64,000 bases of DNA, from the NCBI RefSeq assembly GCF_003432485.1, contig NZ_QVNQ01000006.1, positions 1-64,000 of the forward strand. Reading direction: 5' to 3'. Made by a program: the position numbers and the translations under genes. Below the pieces are notes generated by a model, which saw nothing but the letters and a program-made list of their open reading frames with translations, was not told the DNA's origin and did not search any database. Positions within the stretch are counted from its first letter, which is position 1, and each line of letters opens with the position of its first letter. The DNA is from Actinomadura spongiicola. Lineage in GTDB: Bacteria; Actinomycetota; Actinomycetes; Streptosporangiales; Streptosporangiaceae. Below, piece after piece: positions 50,296-59,486 of the stretch.

Positions 50296-51300
50296 ATGTC
50301 CGCTCAGTTTCCGGTCGCGCGGCCGCGGCGGCTGCGGCGCACGCCCGCCCTGCGCCGGATGGTGGCCGAGACCCGGCTCGACCCGGCCGACCTGGTGCTG
50401 CCGATGTTCGTCAAGGAGGGCATCGCCGAACCGCAGCCCGTCTCGTCCATGCCGGGCGTCGTCCAGCACACGCGCGACAGCCTGCGCAAGGCCGCGCACG
50501 AGGCGGCCGAGGCGGGCGTCGGCGGGATCATCCTGTTCGGCGTTCCGGCCGTGAAGGACGGCACCGGCTCCGCCGCCGACGACCCGGACGGCATCGTCCA
50601 ACTCGCCCTGCGCGACCTGACGTCCGACCTCGGCGACGCCACCGTGATCATGACGGACCTGTGCCTGGACGAGTACACCGACCACGGGCACTGCGGCGTC
50701 CTCACCGCGGCCGGCGAGATCGACAACGACGCGACGCTGGAGCGGTACGCCGCCATCGCGCTCGCGCAGGCCGCGGCGGGCTCCGCGGTCGTCGGCCCGA
50801 GCGGCATGATGGACGGCCAGGTCGCCGCGATCCGCGCGGCGCTCGACGGCGCGGGCCACACCGACGTCGCGATCATGGCGTACTCGGCGAAGTACGCGTC
50901 GGCGTACTACGGCCCGTTCCGTGAGGCCGCCGAGTGCGCGCCCCAGTTCGGTGACCGGTCCACCCACCAGCAGGACCCGGCCAACGCCGACGAGGCCGTC
51001 CGCGAGGTGCTCCTCGACCTCGACGAGGGCGCCGACATGGTCATGGTGAAGCCCGCGGGCGCCTACCTCGACATCATCCGCCGGATTCGTGACAGCGTGC
51101 ACGTCCCCGTCGTCGCCTACCAGGTGAGCGGCGAGTACGCGATGATCGAGGCCGCCGCCGAGAAGGGCTGGATCGACCGCACCAGGACGATCATGGAGTC
51201 GCTGCTGTCGATCCGCCGCGCCGGCGCCGACATCACCCTCACCTACTGGGCCACCGAGGCGGCCAGGATTCTTCGGGCGTCGAACGTTCGGGATGTCTAG
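50296..51300 (+). CDS. hemB: Delta-aminolevulinic acid dehydratase (porphobilinogen synthase)
   Basis: 334 residues from ATG 50296 (GGGGAGAAG upstream). Zinc-site cysteines in CLDEYTDHGHCG; active-site lysines in YSAKYASAYYGPFREA and MVKPAGAYLDIIRRI. Combines two ALA to porphobilinogen. Last gene of the rex-hem series, with a 32-nt gap after hemD. Confidence 0.97.
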   Translation: MSAQFPVARPRRLRRTPALRRMVAETRLDPADLVLPMFVKEGIAEPQPVSSMPGVVQHTRDSLRKAAHEAAEAGVGGIILFGVPAVKDGTGSAADDPDGIVQLALRDLTSDLGDATVIMTDLCLDEYTDHGHCGVLTAAGEIDNDATLERYAAIALAQAAAGSAVVGPSGMMDGQVAAIRAALDGAGHTDVAIMAYSAKYASAYYGPFREAAECAPQFGDRSTHQQDPANADEAVREVLLDLDEGADMVMVKPAGAYLDIIRRIRDSVHVPVVAYQVSGEYAMIEAAAEKGWIDRTRTIMESLLSIRRAGADITLTYWATEAARILRASNVRDV

Positions 51301-51405
51301 TCACTTGGGGTCGTTTCGGGGGGTTGCCGTGTCGGCACCCACCCGCGCCGGGCATCATCGGTAGCCAGGAACCCACGTTCGACCTTGGGGTATTAGGGGG
51401 CGGAG

Positions 51406-52068
51406 ATGCTGGCTGTCTCGGGGAACAGGCGGTTGAGGGCGGCGCGCGACCGGATGGCCTCGGCCGCGCGGGAGTACGCCGAACTCGGCTGGCCCTGCTT
51501 TCCCGGCGCGCATCCGCCGAAAACCGGTGTCCGCAAGGGCGGTGACCGGGCGTGTTCGTGTGACCGGATCGGCTGTCCCGACCCGGGCGCGCATCCGGTG
51601 TCGGCGGCCTGGGCGCACCAGGCCACCGTGGACTCCGCCGTCATCGGACGGTGGTGGTCCGAACGTCCGCAGGCCAACATCATTCTGCCGACCGGGCGGG
51701 TCTTCGACGTGTTCGACGTCCCCGCCGCCGCGGGCGCCGCCGCCCTCGACCGGATCGACCGCGACGACCTGCCCGTGGGGCCGGTCGCGTCGTTCGGCGG
51801 CGACCGGCACCTGTTCTTCGTCGCGACCCGCGGCGCCCCGGTCGACGAGGACGAGTGGTGGTCCTGCCACCTCGACTGCTTCCCGGAGGACGTCCTGGAG
51901 ACCCCCGGCATGCGGTGGCACTGCCGGGACAGCTACGTCACCGCGCCGCCGTCCCGGCTCCCGTCGGGGCGTGAGGTCGCCTGGCTGAGGCCCCCGGCGG
52001 CCGGGCCGCTCCCCGACCCGCTCCGACTCCTCGAAGTCCTCGCCGACAGCTGCGACACCGCAAGCTGA
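51406..52068 (+). CDS. Bifunctional DNA primase/polymerase-like protein (Prim-Pol N-terminal domain)
   Basis: 220 residues. Resembles the Prim-pol (PF09250) N-terminal domain: AREYAELGWPCFPGAHPPK, four Cys/His residues CSCDRIGCPDPGAHP, WWSERPQANIILPTG, and VFDVFDVP. The catalytic Asp pair is seen in DVFDV but the downstream third Asp is uncertain. In actinobacteria this is a widespread small chromosomal protein, not an active plasmid replicase. Convergent with the kinase-like gene. Confidence 0.8.
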   Translation: MLAVSGNRRLRAARDRMASAAREYAELGWPCFPGAHPPKTGVRKGGDRACSCDRIGCPDPGAHPVSAAWAHQATVDSAVIGRWWSERPQANIILPTGRVFDVFDVPAAAGAAALDRIDRDDLPVGPVASFGGDRHLFFVATRGAPVDEDEWWSCHLDCFPEDVLETPGMRWHCRDSYVTAPPSRLPSGREVAWLRPPAAGPLPDPLRLLEVLADSCDTAS

Positions 52069-52107
52069 TACGACACCGCTACTGATACGACACCGCCGGT
52101 TGACCGG

Positions 52108-53832
52108 TTACGGCGCGTTGGCGGGCGCCTGGATGGCGGGCTTGCGGCCCCATCCGGTGTAGGAGCCGCGCAGCATCTGGTTGCGGCCATTCTCCGCCCC
52201 GGCACGGACCCAGAACTTGATGGGACGGTGCTCCGCGTCGAGCTTGACGGCGAACGCGATCTCCTGGGCGCCGGTCGCCTGCGCCATCCGCGAGTACATG
52301 GGCCCGACGCCGGGGCTCCGCGCCAGCGCCGCGGCCGGGGCCGCACCCTCGTAGATCACGCCGGACCTGTTCGACGTGGTCTGCCTGAGCTTCGTCGCCG
52401 ACCGCAGCAGCGCGGTCAGGTTCACCACCGAGCTGCCGGCGCGCACCTGGTCGGCCAGCGCCGGGTAGCCGCGCCCGCCCAGCGGCGACGACCTCCACGT
52501 CTTCCCGGCGCGGACATAGAGCCGGTTCTGGACGATCACGGCCCGGACCGGTTTGCGGGCCGCTCCCGTCCCCGACAGCGTCAGCGTGTAGGACGGCGGC
52601 CCGCCGGGGACCACGCCGAGCGTTCCCTTGCCTGCGACGGGGAAGCCGCAGCAGCCCGACTGCCGGTAGGTGAACAGGGCGCCGGGCGCCTGCGTGACGG
52701 CCTGGTCGATCCGTGCGATGAGCGGCCCCGGGTCGACGCCCCCGGCGGGCAGCGTCGGCTGCGGGCTGCTGACCTGCTGCGCCGACGTCGGTTCCGCCGG
52801 AGGTTCCTTCGCGTCGCCCGTCAGCAGCGTCGCGGCGCTGATCCCCGCGATGACGACGGCGAGGGCGGCGATGGCGGGGACGGCCCACCGCGTCCGGGAG
52901 CCCGCCCCTCTGGCTCCGGAGGCGACGATCGGGTTGCGTCCGCTGCTGCGGGCCGGCTTGGGCTTCGGCGGTTCGGGCTGGAGGGCGGCCTGCGCGGCGA
53001 GTTCGGTGACGCGTCCGCGGCCCTGCGCCTCCCAGGACGGCCCGTACGCCGACACGGCCGCCTCCTCCAGGGCGGCGAGGTAGTCCGCGGCCGACGCCGG
53101 GCGCCGCTCGGGATCCTTCGCCAGGCCCCGGTGGATCAGGTCGCGCAGCGGGCCGGGGACCTCGTCGGCGGGGATCGGCGCCTCCCGGTGCAGCCGCGCC
53201 ATGTTCCGTCCGGCGAACGGAGGCTGTCCGGTGAGGCACTCGTAGAACACCGCGGTGGCCGCGTACAGGTCGGTGGCGACGGTGACGGACGCGCCGTCCC
53301 ACAGTTCGGGTGCCGCGTACGGCGGACCGGACTGCGCCACCGTCCCGGCGGACGAGGTGCCGAAGTCGGTGAGCCGCGCGTTGCCCTCCCCGTCGATCAT
53401 GATGTTGCCCGGCCGGAGCGCGCCATGGACGAACACGGCGTGCTCGTGCACCGCCGCGAGGCCGAGGAGCACCCCGCCGAACAGGGACAGGGCCGCGAGC
53501 GGTCCGGTGGGGCCCTGCACGGCGAGGACGTGCCGCAGGCTGACGCCCTCGACGTACTGCATCACGATCGCGGCGCCGTCCGGGGTCTCCACGAAGTCGT
53601 ACAGGTCGACGACGTTGGGGTCCTCAAGCTGGGACAGGCTCCGCGCGGCGGTGCGGAACCGCGTCAGGAACACCTCGTCGGCGCACAGCGCGCCGTCGAG
53701 GTACTTGATCGCGACCTTGGTACTCGTCAGGTCGTCGACCGCGAGCACCACCCGGCCCGTGGCGCCGTCACCCAGCTCCCGCCCGTGGGTGAAGCCCGGG
53801 ACCGTCCAGCCGTTGACCACCGTGAAAGCCAT
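52108..53832 (-). CDS. Membrane Ser/Thr protein kinase-like protein, probable pseudokinase
   Basis: 574 residues. Kinase domain ~14-285: Gly loop GRELGDGATGRV, K43 in VAIK, DFG retained (156-158), APE as APEL. The catalytic loop, normally HRDLKPxN, is H136-G-A-L-R-P-G-N143: the catalytic Asp is Ala138. One transmembrane helix (WAVPAIAALAVVIAGISAATLL) follows, then a ~210-residue extracellular domain with CC and similarity in shape to LppX/LprG-like lipoprotein folds. Possibly binds ATP without transferring phosphate, signalling cell-envelope status. Confidence 0.88.
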   Translation of the reverse strand: MAFTVVNGWTVPGFTHGRELGDGATGRVVLAVDDLTSTKVAIKYLDGALCADEVFLTRFRTAARSLSQLEDPNVVDLYDFVETPDGAAIVMQYVEGVSLRHVLAVQGPTGPLAALSLFGGVLLGLAAVHEHAVFVHGALRPGNIMIDGEGNARLTDFGTSSAGTVAQSGPPYAAPELWDGASVTVATDLYAATAVFYECLTGQPPFAGRNMARLHREAPIPADEVPGPLRDLIHRGLAKDPERRPASAADYLAALEEAAVSAYGPSWEAQGRGRVTELAAQAALQPEPPKPKPARSSGRNPIVASGARGAGSRTRWAVPAIAALAVVIAGISAATLLTGDAKEPPAEPTSAQQVSSPQPTLPAGGVDPGPLIARIDQAVTQAPGALFTYRQSGCCGFPVAGKGTLGVVPGGPPSYTLTLSGTGAARKPVRAVIVQNRLYVRAGKTWRSSPLGGRGYPALADQVRAGSSVVNLTALLRSATKLRQTTSNRSGVIYEGAAPAAALARSPGVGPMYSRMAQATGAQEIAFAVKLDAEHRPIKFWVRAGAENGRNQMLRGSYTGWGRKPAIQAPANAP

Positions 53833-53941
53833 CCCCCTCCGATTACGCCCGCCCGGCGTCGATGCCGTACTTGGTGGAATATCGGCCCGTACCCGGCGAG
53901 GTCAAGGCAAGTCGCCGAACTGCAACTGAGAGACTGAACCG

Positions 53942-55237
53942 GTGACTGGTATTGATCTCTCTCAGCAGTGGTTCGATCGTGCCGTCGATGTGGTCCCCGG
54001 GGGGGTGAACTCGCCGGTTCGGGCGTTCGGCGCCGTCGGCGGGACGCCCCGTTTCATGGCGTCCGGGCGCGGCCCGTACCTGACGGACGCGGACGGCACC
54101 GAGTACGTCGACCTGGTCTGCTCGTGGGGTCCGATGATCCTCGGTCACGCGCATCCGGCCGTCGTGGCGGCGGTGCGGGACGCGGCGGGACGCGGCACCT
54201 CCTACGGGGCGCCGACGCCCGGGGAGGTCGAGCTGGCCGAGGAGATCGTGGCGCGGACCCCGGTGGAGCGGGTCAGGCTGGTCAACTCCGGCACCGAGGC
54301 GACGATGTCGGCGATCCGGCTGGCGCGCGGCTTCACCGGACGCACCAAGATCGTGAAGTTCGCGGGCTGCTACCACGGGCACGTGGACTCGCTGCTCGCC
54401 GCGGCGGGCTCCGGCGTGGTCACGTTCGGGCTGCCCGACACCCCCGGCGTGACCGGCGCGACCACAGCGGACACGCTGATCCTGGCGTACAACGACGTCG
54501 CGGCCCTGGAGACGGCGTTCCACGAGCACGGCGCCGACATCGCCTGCGTCATCGCCGAGGCCGTGCCGTGCAACATGGGCGTGGTGCCGCCCCTGTCGGG
54601 CTTCAACGCGCTGCTGAAGCGGCTCTGCGAGAGGTACGGCGCCCTGCTCGTGCTCGACGAGGTGCTCACGGGTTTCCGGGCGTCGAGGTCCGGATGGTTC
54701 GGGATCGAGGGCGTGGCGGGCGACCTGATGACGTTCGGGAAGGTGATGGGCGGCGGGCTGCCCGCCGCCGCGTTCGGCGGACGCGCCGACGTCATGGACC
54801 AGCTCGCCCCCGCCGGACCCGTCTACCAGGCGGGCACCCTGTCGGGGAACCCGCTCGCCACCGCCGCCGGGCTCGCCACGCTGCGGCACGCGACCGACGA
54901 GGTGTACGCGGCGGTCGACCGGGCGGCGGAGATCGTGTCCAAGGCCGTGTCGGAGGCACTGACCCGGGAGGGCGTCCCGCATTCGGTGCAGAACGCGGGC
55001 AACCTCTTCTCGGTGTTCTTCGCCGACGGGGCCGTGGGCGACTTCGCCGCCGCGCAACGTCAGGACGTCAGGGCGTACGCCGCGTTCTTCCACGCGGCGC
55101 TGGAACGTGGCGTGTACCTGCCGCCGTCCGCCTACGAGGTGTGGTTCCTGTCCGCGGCGCACGACGAGGAGGCGCTGGGACGCGTTCTGGACGCCCTCCC
55201 GCACGCCGCCCGAGCCGCCGCCAGGTCGGCCGCCTGA
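53942..55237 (+). CDS. hemL: Glutamate-1-semialdehyde 2,1-aminomutase
   Basis: Makes 5-aminolevulinate from GSA with PMP. 431 residues, GTG start. Class III aminotransferase fold: VNSGTEATMSAIRLAR, FAGCYHGHVDSLL, DEVLTGFR and PLP-binding Lys in MTFGKVMGGGLPAAAFGG. Although a haem gene, it is apart from the rex-hemACDB run by the primase and kinase genes. Divergent from the kinase with a 109-nt gap. Confidence 0.97.
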   Translation: MTGIDLSQQWFDRAVDVVPGGVNSPVRAFGAVGGTPRFMASGRGPYLTDADGTEYVDLVCSWGPMILGHAHPAVVAAVRDAAGRGTSYGAPTPGEVELAEEIVARTPVERVRLVNSGTEATMSAIRLARGFTGRTKIVKFAGCYHGHVDSLLAAAGSGVVTFGLPDTPGVTGATTADTLILAYNDVAALETAFHEHGADIACVIAEAVPCNMGVVPPLSGFNALLKRLCERYGALLVLDEVLTGFRASRSGWFGIEGVAGDLMTFGKVMGGGLPAAAFGGRADVMDQLAPAGPVYQAGTLSGNPLATAAGLATLRHATDEVYAAVDRAAEIVSKAVSEALTREGVPHSVQNAGNLFSVFFADGAVGDFAAAQRQDVRAYAAFFHAALERGVYLPPSAYEVWFLSAAHDEEALGRVLDALPHAARAAARSAA

Positions 55238-55265
55238 CGACGTCGGGACGGCCGCCTGACGCCGC

Positions 55266-56135
55266 CTAGACGACGCGGAAGGCACGCAGGGCGGCGGTGA
55301 CGGACTCGGAGCGCGGCGCGTGCAGCGGCGCGCGCACCGCCGGGCTGTCGATCAGGCCCTCCTCGGCCAGACATGCCTTGAGGACGGACGGCGACGGTTC
55401 ACCGAACAGCGCCTCCACCATCGGAAGCAACGCGTTGTGGATCGCCAGTCCCCGCGCCGCGTCGCCGTGCCGGACCGCGCGGTCCATCGCGGCGTAGGCG
55501 GCGGGCGCGAGGCAGGCGGACGCGGCGACGCCGCCGGACGCGCCGAGCTGGAGCATCGGATAGATGTACATGTCGTCACCGCACAGGATTCCCTGACCCG
55601 CGCCGGCGGCCAGCAGGGCGATGGTGTCGGCGTCGATGGCGCCCGCGCACTGCTTCACGCCGGTCACGCAGTCGAGCGCGAGGATCTTGAGGAGCGTGTC
55701 GGCACCGAGCTGCTTTCCCGTCCGGTAGGGGATGTTGTAGGGGATTAGCGGGACGTCCACGGCAGCGGCCACGGCCGCGAAATGGTCGACGACGGCGTCG
55801 TCGGACGGGCGCAGGTAGTACGGGACGACGACGAGCAGCGCGTCCGCCAGCGGGGCGCGTTCCCGGGCCTGCCGGATCGAGTCCTCGGTGCCCATCGTCC
55901 CGGCGCCGACGATGAGCGGCGTTCCGTACGTGATCGAGACGGCGCGGCACACCTCCAGCACCGTCCGCTGCTCGGCGGCGCCCAGCAGCGCCGCCTCGCC
56001 GGTCGTGCCCAGCGCGACCAGACCCTCCGCGCCGTTCTCCAGGCAGTGCACGGCGAGCCGTTCGAGCGACTTGGCGTCCACCTCGCCGGAGTGGCTGGAG
56101 AACGGCGTCACGAGCGATGCGTAGATTCCGCGCAT
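55266..56135 (-). CDS. DapA/NAL-family aldolase (dihydrodipicolinate synthase-like)
   Basis: 289 residues from ATG 56135 with GAGGTGAG upstream; the in-frame ATG further up lacks one. TIM barrel with GTTGEAALLGAAE, Schiff-base Lys in DCVTGVKQCAG and the Tyr of PYNIPYRTG. Could be 4-hydroxy-tetrahydrodipicolinate synthase or another pyruvate-dependent aldolase of the same fold; no lysine pathway genes are nearby. The EamA gene lies upstream, both transcribed leftward, with a 7-nt gap. Confidence 0.85.
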   Translation of the reverse strand: MRGIYASLVTPFSSHSGEVDAKSLERLAVHCLENGAEGLVALGTTGEAALLGAAEQRTVLEVCRAVSITYGTPLIVGAGTMGTEDSIRQARERAPLADALLVVVPYYLRPSDDAVVDHFAAVAAAVDVPLIPYNIPYRTGKQLGADTLLKILALDCVTGVKQCAGAIDADTIALLAAGAGQGILCGDDMYIYPMLQLGASGGVAASACLAPAAYAAMDRAVRHGDAARGLAIHNALLPMVEALFGEPSPSVLKACLAEEGLIDSPAVRAPLHAPRSESVTAALRAFRVV

Positions 56136-56142
56136 CGATCTC

Positions 56143-57063
56143 TCACCTCGTTTCGACGGGTTGTGGGTCGGGCGGCACCAGTTCCACGCGGGGCCGCGGC
56201 CGGACGCTCCCCGCGGCGACACCCGCGATGATCAGAGCCGCGGCGACGAGCCGGGGCGCGTCCACGTGCTCGCCGAGCAGCAGGGCGGCCGAGACCAGCC
56301 CGAACGGCGGGACGAGCAGCGAGTACATGGCGACCGTGCTGGCCTCGTACCGGCGGATCAGCCATCCCCACACGCCGAAGCCGAACAGCGTGGAGATGTA
56401 GGCGATGTACGCGAGCGAGCCGAGCCCGGTCGGAGAGAGGTCGCGCGCCGCGTCCGGCAGGGCACCCGGCCCCTCGAAGATCAGCGACAGGGCGAGCAGC
56501 GGCAGCGGCGGCACCAGCGACACCCACACCATGAACCCGAACGCGTCGATCGGGCCCGAGGCGGCCTGGTTCATCTGCCGCATCCCGATGTTCGCCAACC
56601 CCCAGCAGGCGGCGGCGCCGAGGCAGACGAGGAACGCGTCGACCGGACTGCCGCCCTCGGACTGCACCGTGCCGAGCAGCGCCACCCCGCCGAACGCGAC
56701 GGCCATGCCCGCGATCTGCCGGGCGCCGAGCCGTTCGCGCAGCAGCAGCCCCGCGAACAGCGCCGTGAAGATCGCCTGGACCTGGAGGACGACCGACGCC
56801 AAGCCCGCGGGCATGCCCATCCGCATGCCGAGGAACAGCAGCCCGAACTGCCCCACGCCGAGCGGAAGGCCGACCAGGACGAGCCAGCGCACCGGAACGG
56901 GCGGGCGCCGTACGAAGAACACGGCGGGCACCGCCGCGAGGACGAAGCGCAACGCGGCCATCAGCAGCGGCGGGACGTCTTCCAGAGCCCAGTGGATGGG
57001 CACGAAGTTGAAGCCCCACAGCGCCGCGATCAGGGTCGCCAGCAGGACATGGCGCAAACTCAT
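56143..57063 (-). CDS. EamA/RhaT-type DMT superfamily exporter
   Basis: 306 residues, ten transmembrane helices in two EamA repeats (residues ~5-135 and ~150-285). ALWGFNFVPIHWAL in helix 1 and YSLLVPPFGLVSAALLLGE in the second repeat are typical. Exports amino acids or metabolites. It is divergent from the LysR gene; such pairs are usually regulator and target. A CTTG-N8-CAAG dyad at 57084-57099 in the 72-nt gap may be the LysR site. Confidence 0.9.
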   Translation of the reverse strand: MSLRHVLLATLIAALWGFNFVPIHWALEDVPPLLMAALRFVLAAVPAVFFVRRPPVPVRWLVLVGLPLGVGQFGLLFLGMRMGMPAGLASVVLQVQAIFTALFAGLLLRERLGARQIAGMAVAFGGVALLGTVQSEGGSPVDAFLVCLGAAACWGLANIGMRQMNQAASGPIDAFGFMVWVSLVPPLPLLALSLIFEGPGALPDAARDLSPTGLGSLAYIAYISTLFGFGVWGWLIRRYEASTVAMYSLLVPPFGLVSAALLLGEHVDAPRLVAAALIIAGVAAGSVRPRPRVELVPPDPQPVETR

Positions 57064-57135
57064 AACTTGATCGTGAGGAAACACTTGCTTAAGGACAAGC
57101 GAGAACTTCTTGACACCTCGATTTAGTATTGCTTC

Positions 57136-58062
57136 ATGCTTGATCTGGAACGGCTGCGCGCGCTGCACTCCGTCGCGACCTACGGCTCGGTCAGCGCGGC
57201 CGCCGACGTCCTGCACGTGACCACCTCGGCGGTCTCCCAGCAGCTGGCGAAGCTGGAGCGGGAGACCGGCCAGAAGCTTCTCGAACGCAACGGCCGCGGC
57301 GTCCGTCTCACCGACGCCGCCGAACTGCTCGTCGCCCACGCCGAGCGGATCCTGTCGCTCGTCGAGCAGGCGCAGGCCGACCTGGAGGCCCACCGCGGCT
57401 CCGTCGTCGGGCAGCTCACCGTGGCCGCGTTCCCCACCGCGATCCGCGGGCTCATGCCCGCGGCGCTGCGCTCGCTCGGCGCCGACCACCCCGACCTGCG
57501 CGTGCAGGCCATCGAGGAGGACCCGATGCGCAGCATGCCGCTGGTGTCGCGCGGCGACTACGACATGGCCGTCGTGCAGGACTGGAACAACGACCCCCTG
57601 CCGCTGCCCGAGGGCCTGCACAAGGGCGTCATCTGCGACGACGTCGCGGACGTGGCGGTCCCGGCGTCCCATCCGCTCGCCGGGCGCGACACCGTCGACC
57701 TGAAGGAACTGGCCGGCGACCCGTGGATCAGCTCCTCGCCGGACAGCATCTGCTGCCACTGGCTGCTGCGGACGCTGCGCGCCGTCGACAGCGAACCCCG
57801 GATCGACCACATGGCCTACGAGTTCGCCACGCAGCTCGCCCTCGCCGCCGCCGGTCTCGGCAACGTCATCCTGCCGCGCCTCGGCCGCTGCGACGTCCCG
57901 CCCGGCGTGGTGATCCTGCCGCTGGCGGCGCCGCTGTCGCGCCGCGTGTACGCGGTCTGGCGCGAGGAGGCCGCCCGCCGTCCCGCGATCCGCGCCGCCG
58001 TCACCGCGCTGCGCGCCGCCGTCCCCGCCGACATTCCCGCCGTCGCGCCCGTGCCGCGCTGA
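57136..58062 (+). CDS. LysR-family transcriptional regulator
   Basis: 308 residues. HTH: LDLERLRALHSVATYGSVSA (presented short) with AADVLHVTTSAVSQQLAKLE. Type I effector-binding domain in the C-terminal 220 residues: GQLTVAAFPTAIRGLMPAAL. Resembles LysR regulators of EamA exporters. Starts 72 nt from the divergent EamA gene. Ligand unknown, probably the exported substrate. Confidence 0.94.
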   Translation: MLDLERLRALHSVATYGSVSAAADVLHVTTSAVSQQLAKLERETGQKLLERNGRGVRLTDAAELLVAHAERILSLVEQAQADLEAHRGSVVGQLTVAAFPTAIRGLMPAALRSLGADHPDLRVQAIEEDPMRSMPLVSRGDYDMAVVQDWNNDPLPLPEGLHKGVICDDVADVAVPASHPLAGRDTVDLKELAGDPWISSSPDSICCHWLLRTLRAVDSEPRIDHMAYEFATQLALAAAGLGNVILPRLGRCDVPPGVVILPLAAPLSRRVYAVWREEAARRPAIRAAVTALRAAVPADIPAVAPVPR

Positions 58063-58149
58063 CCGTGCCCGCGGGGAGACGAAGCGCACGTCGCCAAGGG
58101 CATGGTCGGTGGATAAGTGGAGGCAGGGGCGTAGGTAATCTGACGAGCG

Positions 58150-58788
58150 ATGACCGAGAAGACGATCGTTCACCTGTTGCGGCACGGTGAGGTGCACAAC
58201 CCCCAGGGGATCCTGTACGGGCGGCTGCCCGGCTACCGCCTGAGCGAGGACGGCGTCCTCATGGCGAAGGCCGCCGCGAAATGGTTCTCCGACCGGGACG
58301 TGGCCGCCCTGTTCTCCTCACCGATGCAGCGGGCCCTGGAGACGGCCGCGCCCCTGGCCGACGCGTTCGACCTGCCCGTGACGGTGGACGACCGGCTGAT
58401 CGAGGCCGGCAACCACTTCGAGGGGCTGACGTTCGGGGCCGGGCCCGGTTCGCTGCGCCGCCCCGAGCACTGGCGGCACCTGGTCAACCCGTTCCGGCCG
58501 TCCTGGGGGGAGCCCTACAGGGAGCTCGCCGCCCGGATGCGCGGCGCCGTGATCAGGGCGCGGGAGGCGGCGCGCGGCCACGAGGCCGTCTGCATCAGCC
58601 ACCAGCTGCCCATCTGGGTGCTGCGGCTGCACGCCGAACGACGCCGCCTCTGGCATCACCCGCAGCGGCGGGAATGCGGGCTGGCGAGCCTCACGAGCCT
58701 CACGTTCGAGGGCAGCCGACTGGTGGACGTCGCCTACTGTGAGCCCGCGGCCGGGATCGCGAAGGGCCCCAGTGTCGCGGGTGCCTGA
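58150..58788 (+). CDS. Histidine phosphatase (phosphoglycerate mutase-like)
   Basis: 212 residues. Phosphohistidine motif LLRHGEVHNP (RHG), second Arg/His motif in SHQLPIWVLRL, acid SPMQRALETAAPLADAF. Conserved in actinobacteria immediately upstream of the cytochrome c maturation genes and downstream of hemL; here the DapA, EamA and LysR genes come between. Substrate unknown. Confidence 0.9.
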   Translation: MTEKTIVHLLRHGEVHNPQGILYGRLPGYRLSEDGVLMAKAAAKWFSDRDVAALFSSPMQRALETAAPLADAFDLPVTVDDRLIEAGNHFEGLTFGAGPGSLRRPEHWRHLVNPFRPSWGEPYRELAARMRGAVIRAREAARGHEAVCISHQLPIWVLRLHAERRRLWHHPQRRECGLASLTSLTFEGSRLVDVAYCEPAAGIAKGPSVAGA

Positions 58789-58806
58789 CCGCACCACTAG
58801 GTTGTG

Positions 58807-58823
58807 TACTACATCCTGTAGTA
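58807..58823. promoter_or_regulatory. BlaI/MecI-type operator-like palindrome
   Basis: TACTACA-TCC-TGTAGTA: 7-bp perfect arms around 3 nt, matching the TACTACA...TGTAGTA recognition pattern of BlaI/MecI/CopY-family repressors. It is 30 bp upstream of tlpA. No BlaI-family gene is in the window. Confidence 0.6.
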
Positions 58824-58852
58824 GCACATGGACGGTGAAGTAGGAGGGTCCG

Positions 58853-59440
58853 TTGAGCCCCCGAGTCTCCCCACCGCGCGCCCTCGTCGCCGTGGCGCTC
58901 TGCGGGCTGCTGGCCGGGTGCGCCGGGACCAGCGCCTCCGAGAACGGGCAGGGCGGCGACGACACGCGGTTCGTCTCCGGCGACGGCGCCCTGACCGAGT
59001 TCAAGCCCGGCGACCGTAAGAGCGTCCAGGGCGTCGGCGGTCAGCGCCTGGACGGGACGCCGGCCAGGCTCGCCGACCTCAAGGGCAAGGTCGTCGTCGT
59101 GAACTTCTGGGCGTCGTGGTGCGCGCCCTGCCGCGGCGAGGCGCCGTCCCTCCAGCAGGTGTACGACGAGAACAAGGCCAAGGGCGTCGAGTTCCTCGGC
59201 GTCAACTTCAAGGACTCCAAGGACAACGCGCTGGCGTTCGAGCGCCGGTTCAAGGTCACCTATCCGAGCCTGTTCGACGCCGACGGGCAGGTCACGCTGG
59301 CGTTCCGCGAGGTCCCGCCCAGCGCGATCCCGAGCACGCTCGTCCTCGACCGGCAGGGCCGCATCGCCGCCCGTGTCATCGGGGCGACGACGTTCTCGAA
59401 GCTGAACCCGCTGGTCACCAAGGTCCTCACGGAGAAATGA
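58853..59440 (+). CDS. TlpA/ResA-type thiol-disulfide oxidoreductase lipoprotein
   Basis: 195 residues from TTG 58853 (GGAGG five bases earlier). Lipobox LLAGC (Cys23). Thioredoxin fold with C90-x-x-C93 in WASWCAPCRG. Reduces apocytochrome c haem-binding cysteines outside the membrane. First of four cytochrome c maturation genes. Confidence 0.92.
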   Translation: MSPRVSPPRALVAVALCGLLAGCAGTSASENGQGGDDTRFVSGDGALTEFKPGDRKSVQGVGGQRLDGTPARLADLKGKVVVVNFWASWCAPCRGEAPSLQQVYDENKAKGVEFLGVNFKDSKDNALAFERRFKVTYPSLFDADGQVTLAFREVPPSAIPSTLVLDRQGRIAARVIGATTFSKLNPLVTKVLTEK

Positions 59441-59486
59441 GCCGGTGAGCACGAGAGCATGAGCGCAGGATCATGAGCACGGGCAC

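Noticed and set aside
57084..57099. CTTG-N8-CAAG dyad between the EamA and LysR genes
   Set aside because: Too short to claim as a LysR operator (T-N11-A is easily matched by chance); mentioned only as a possibility.
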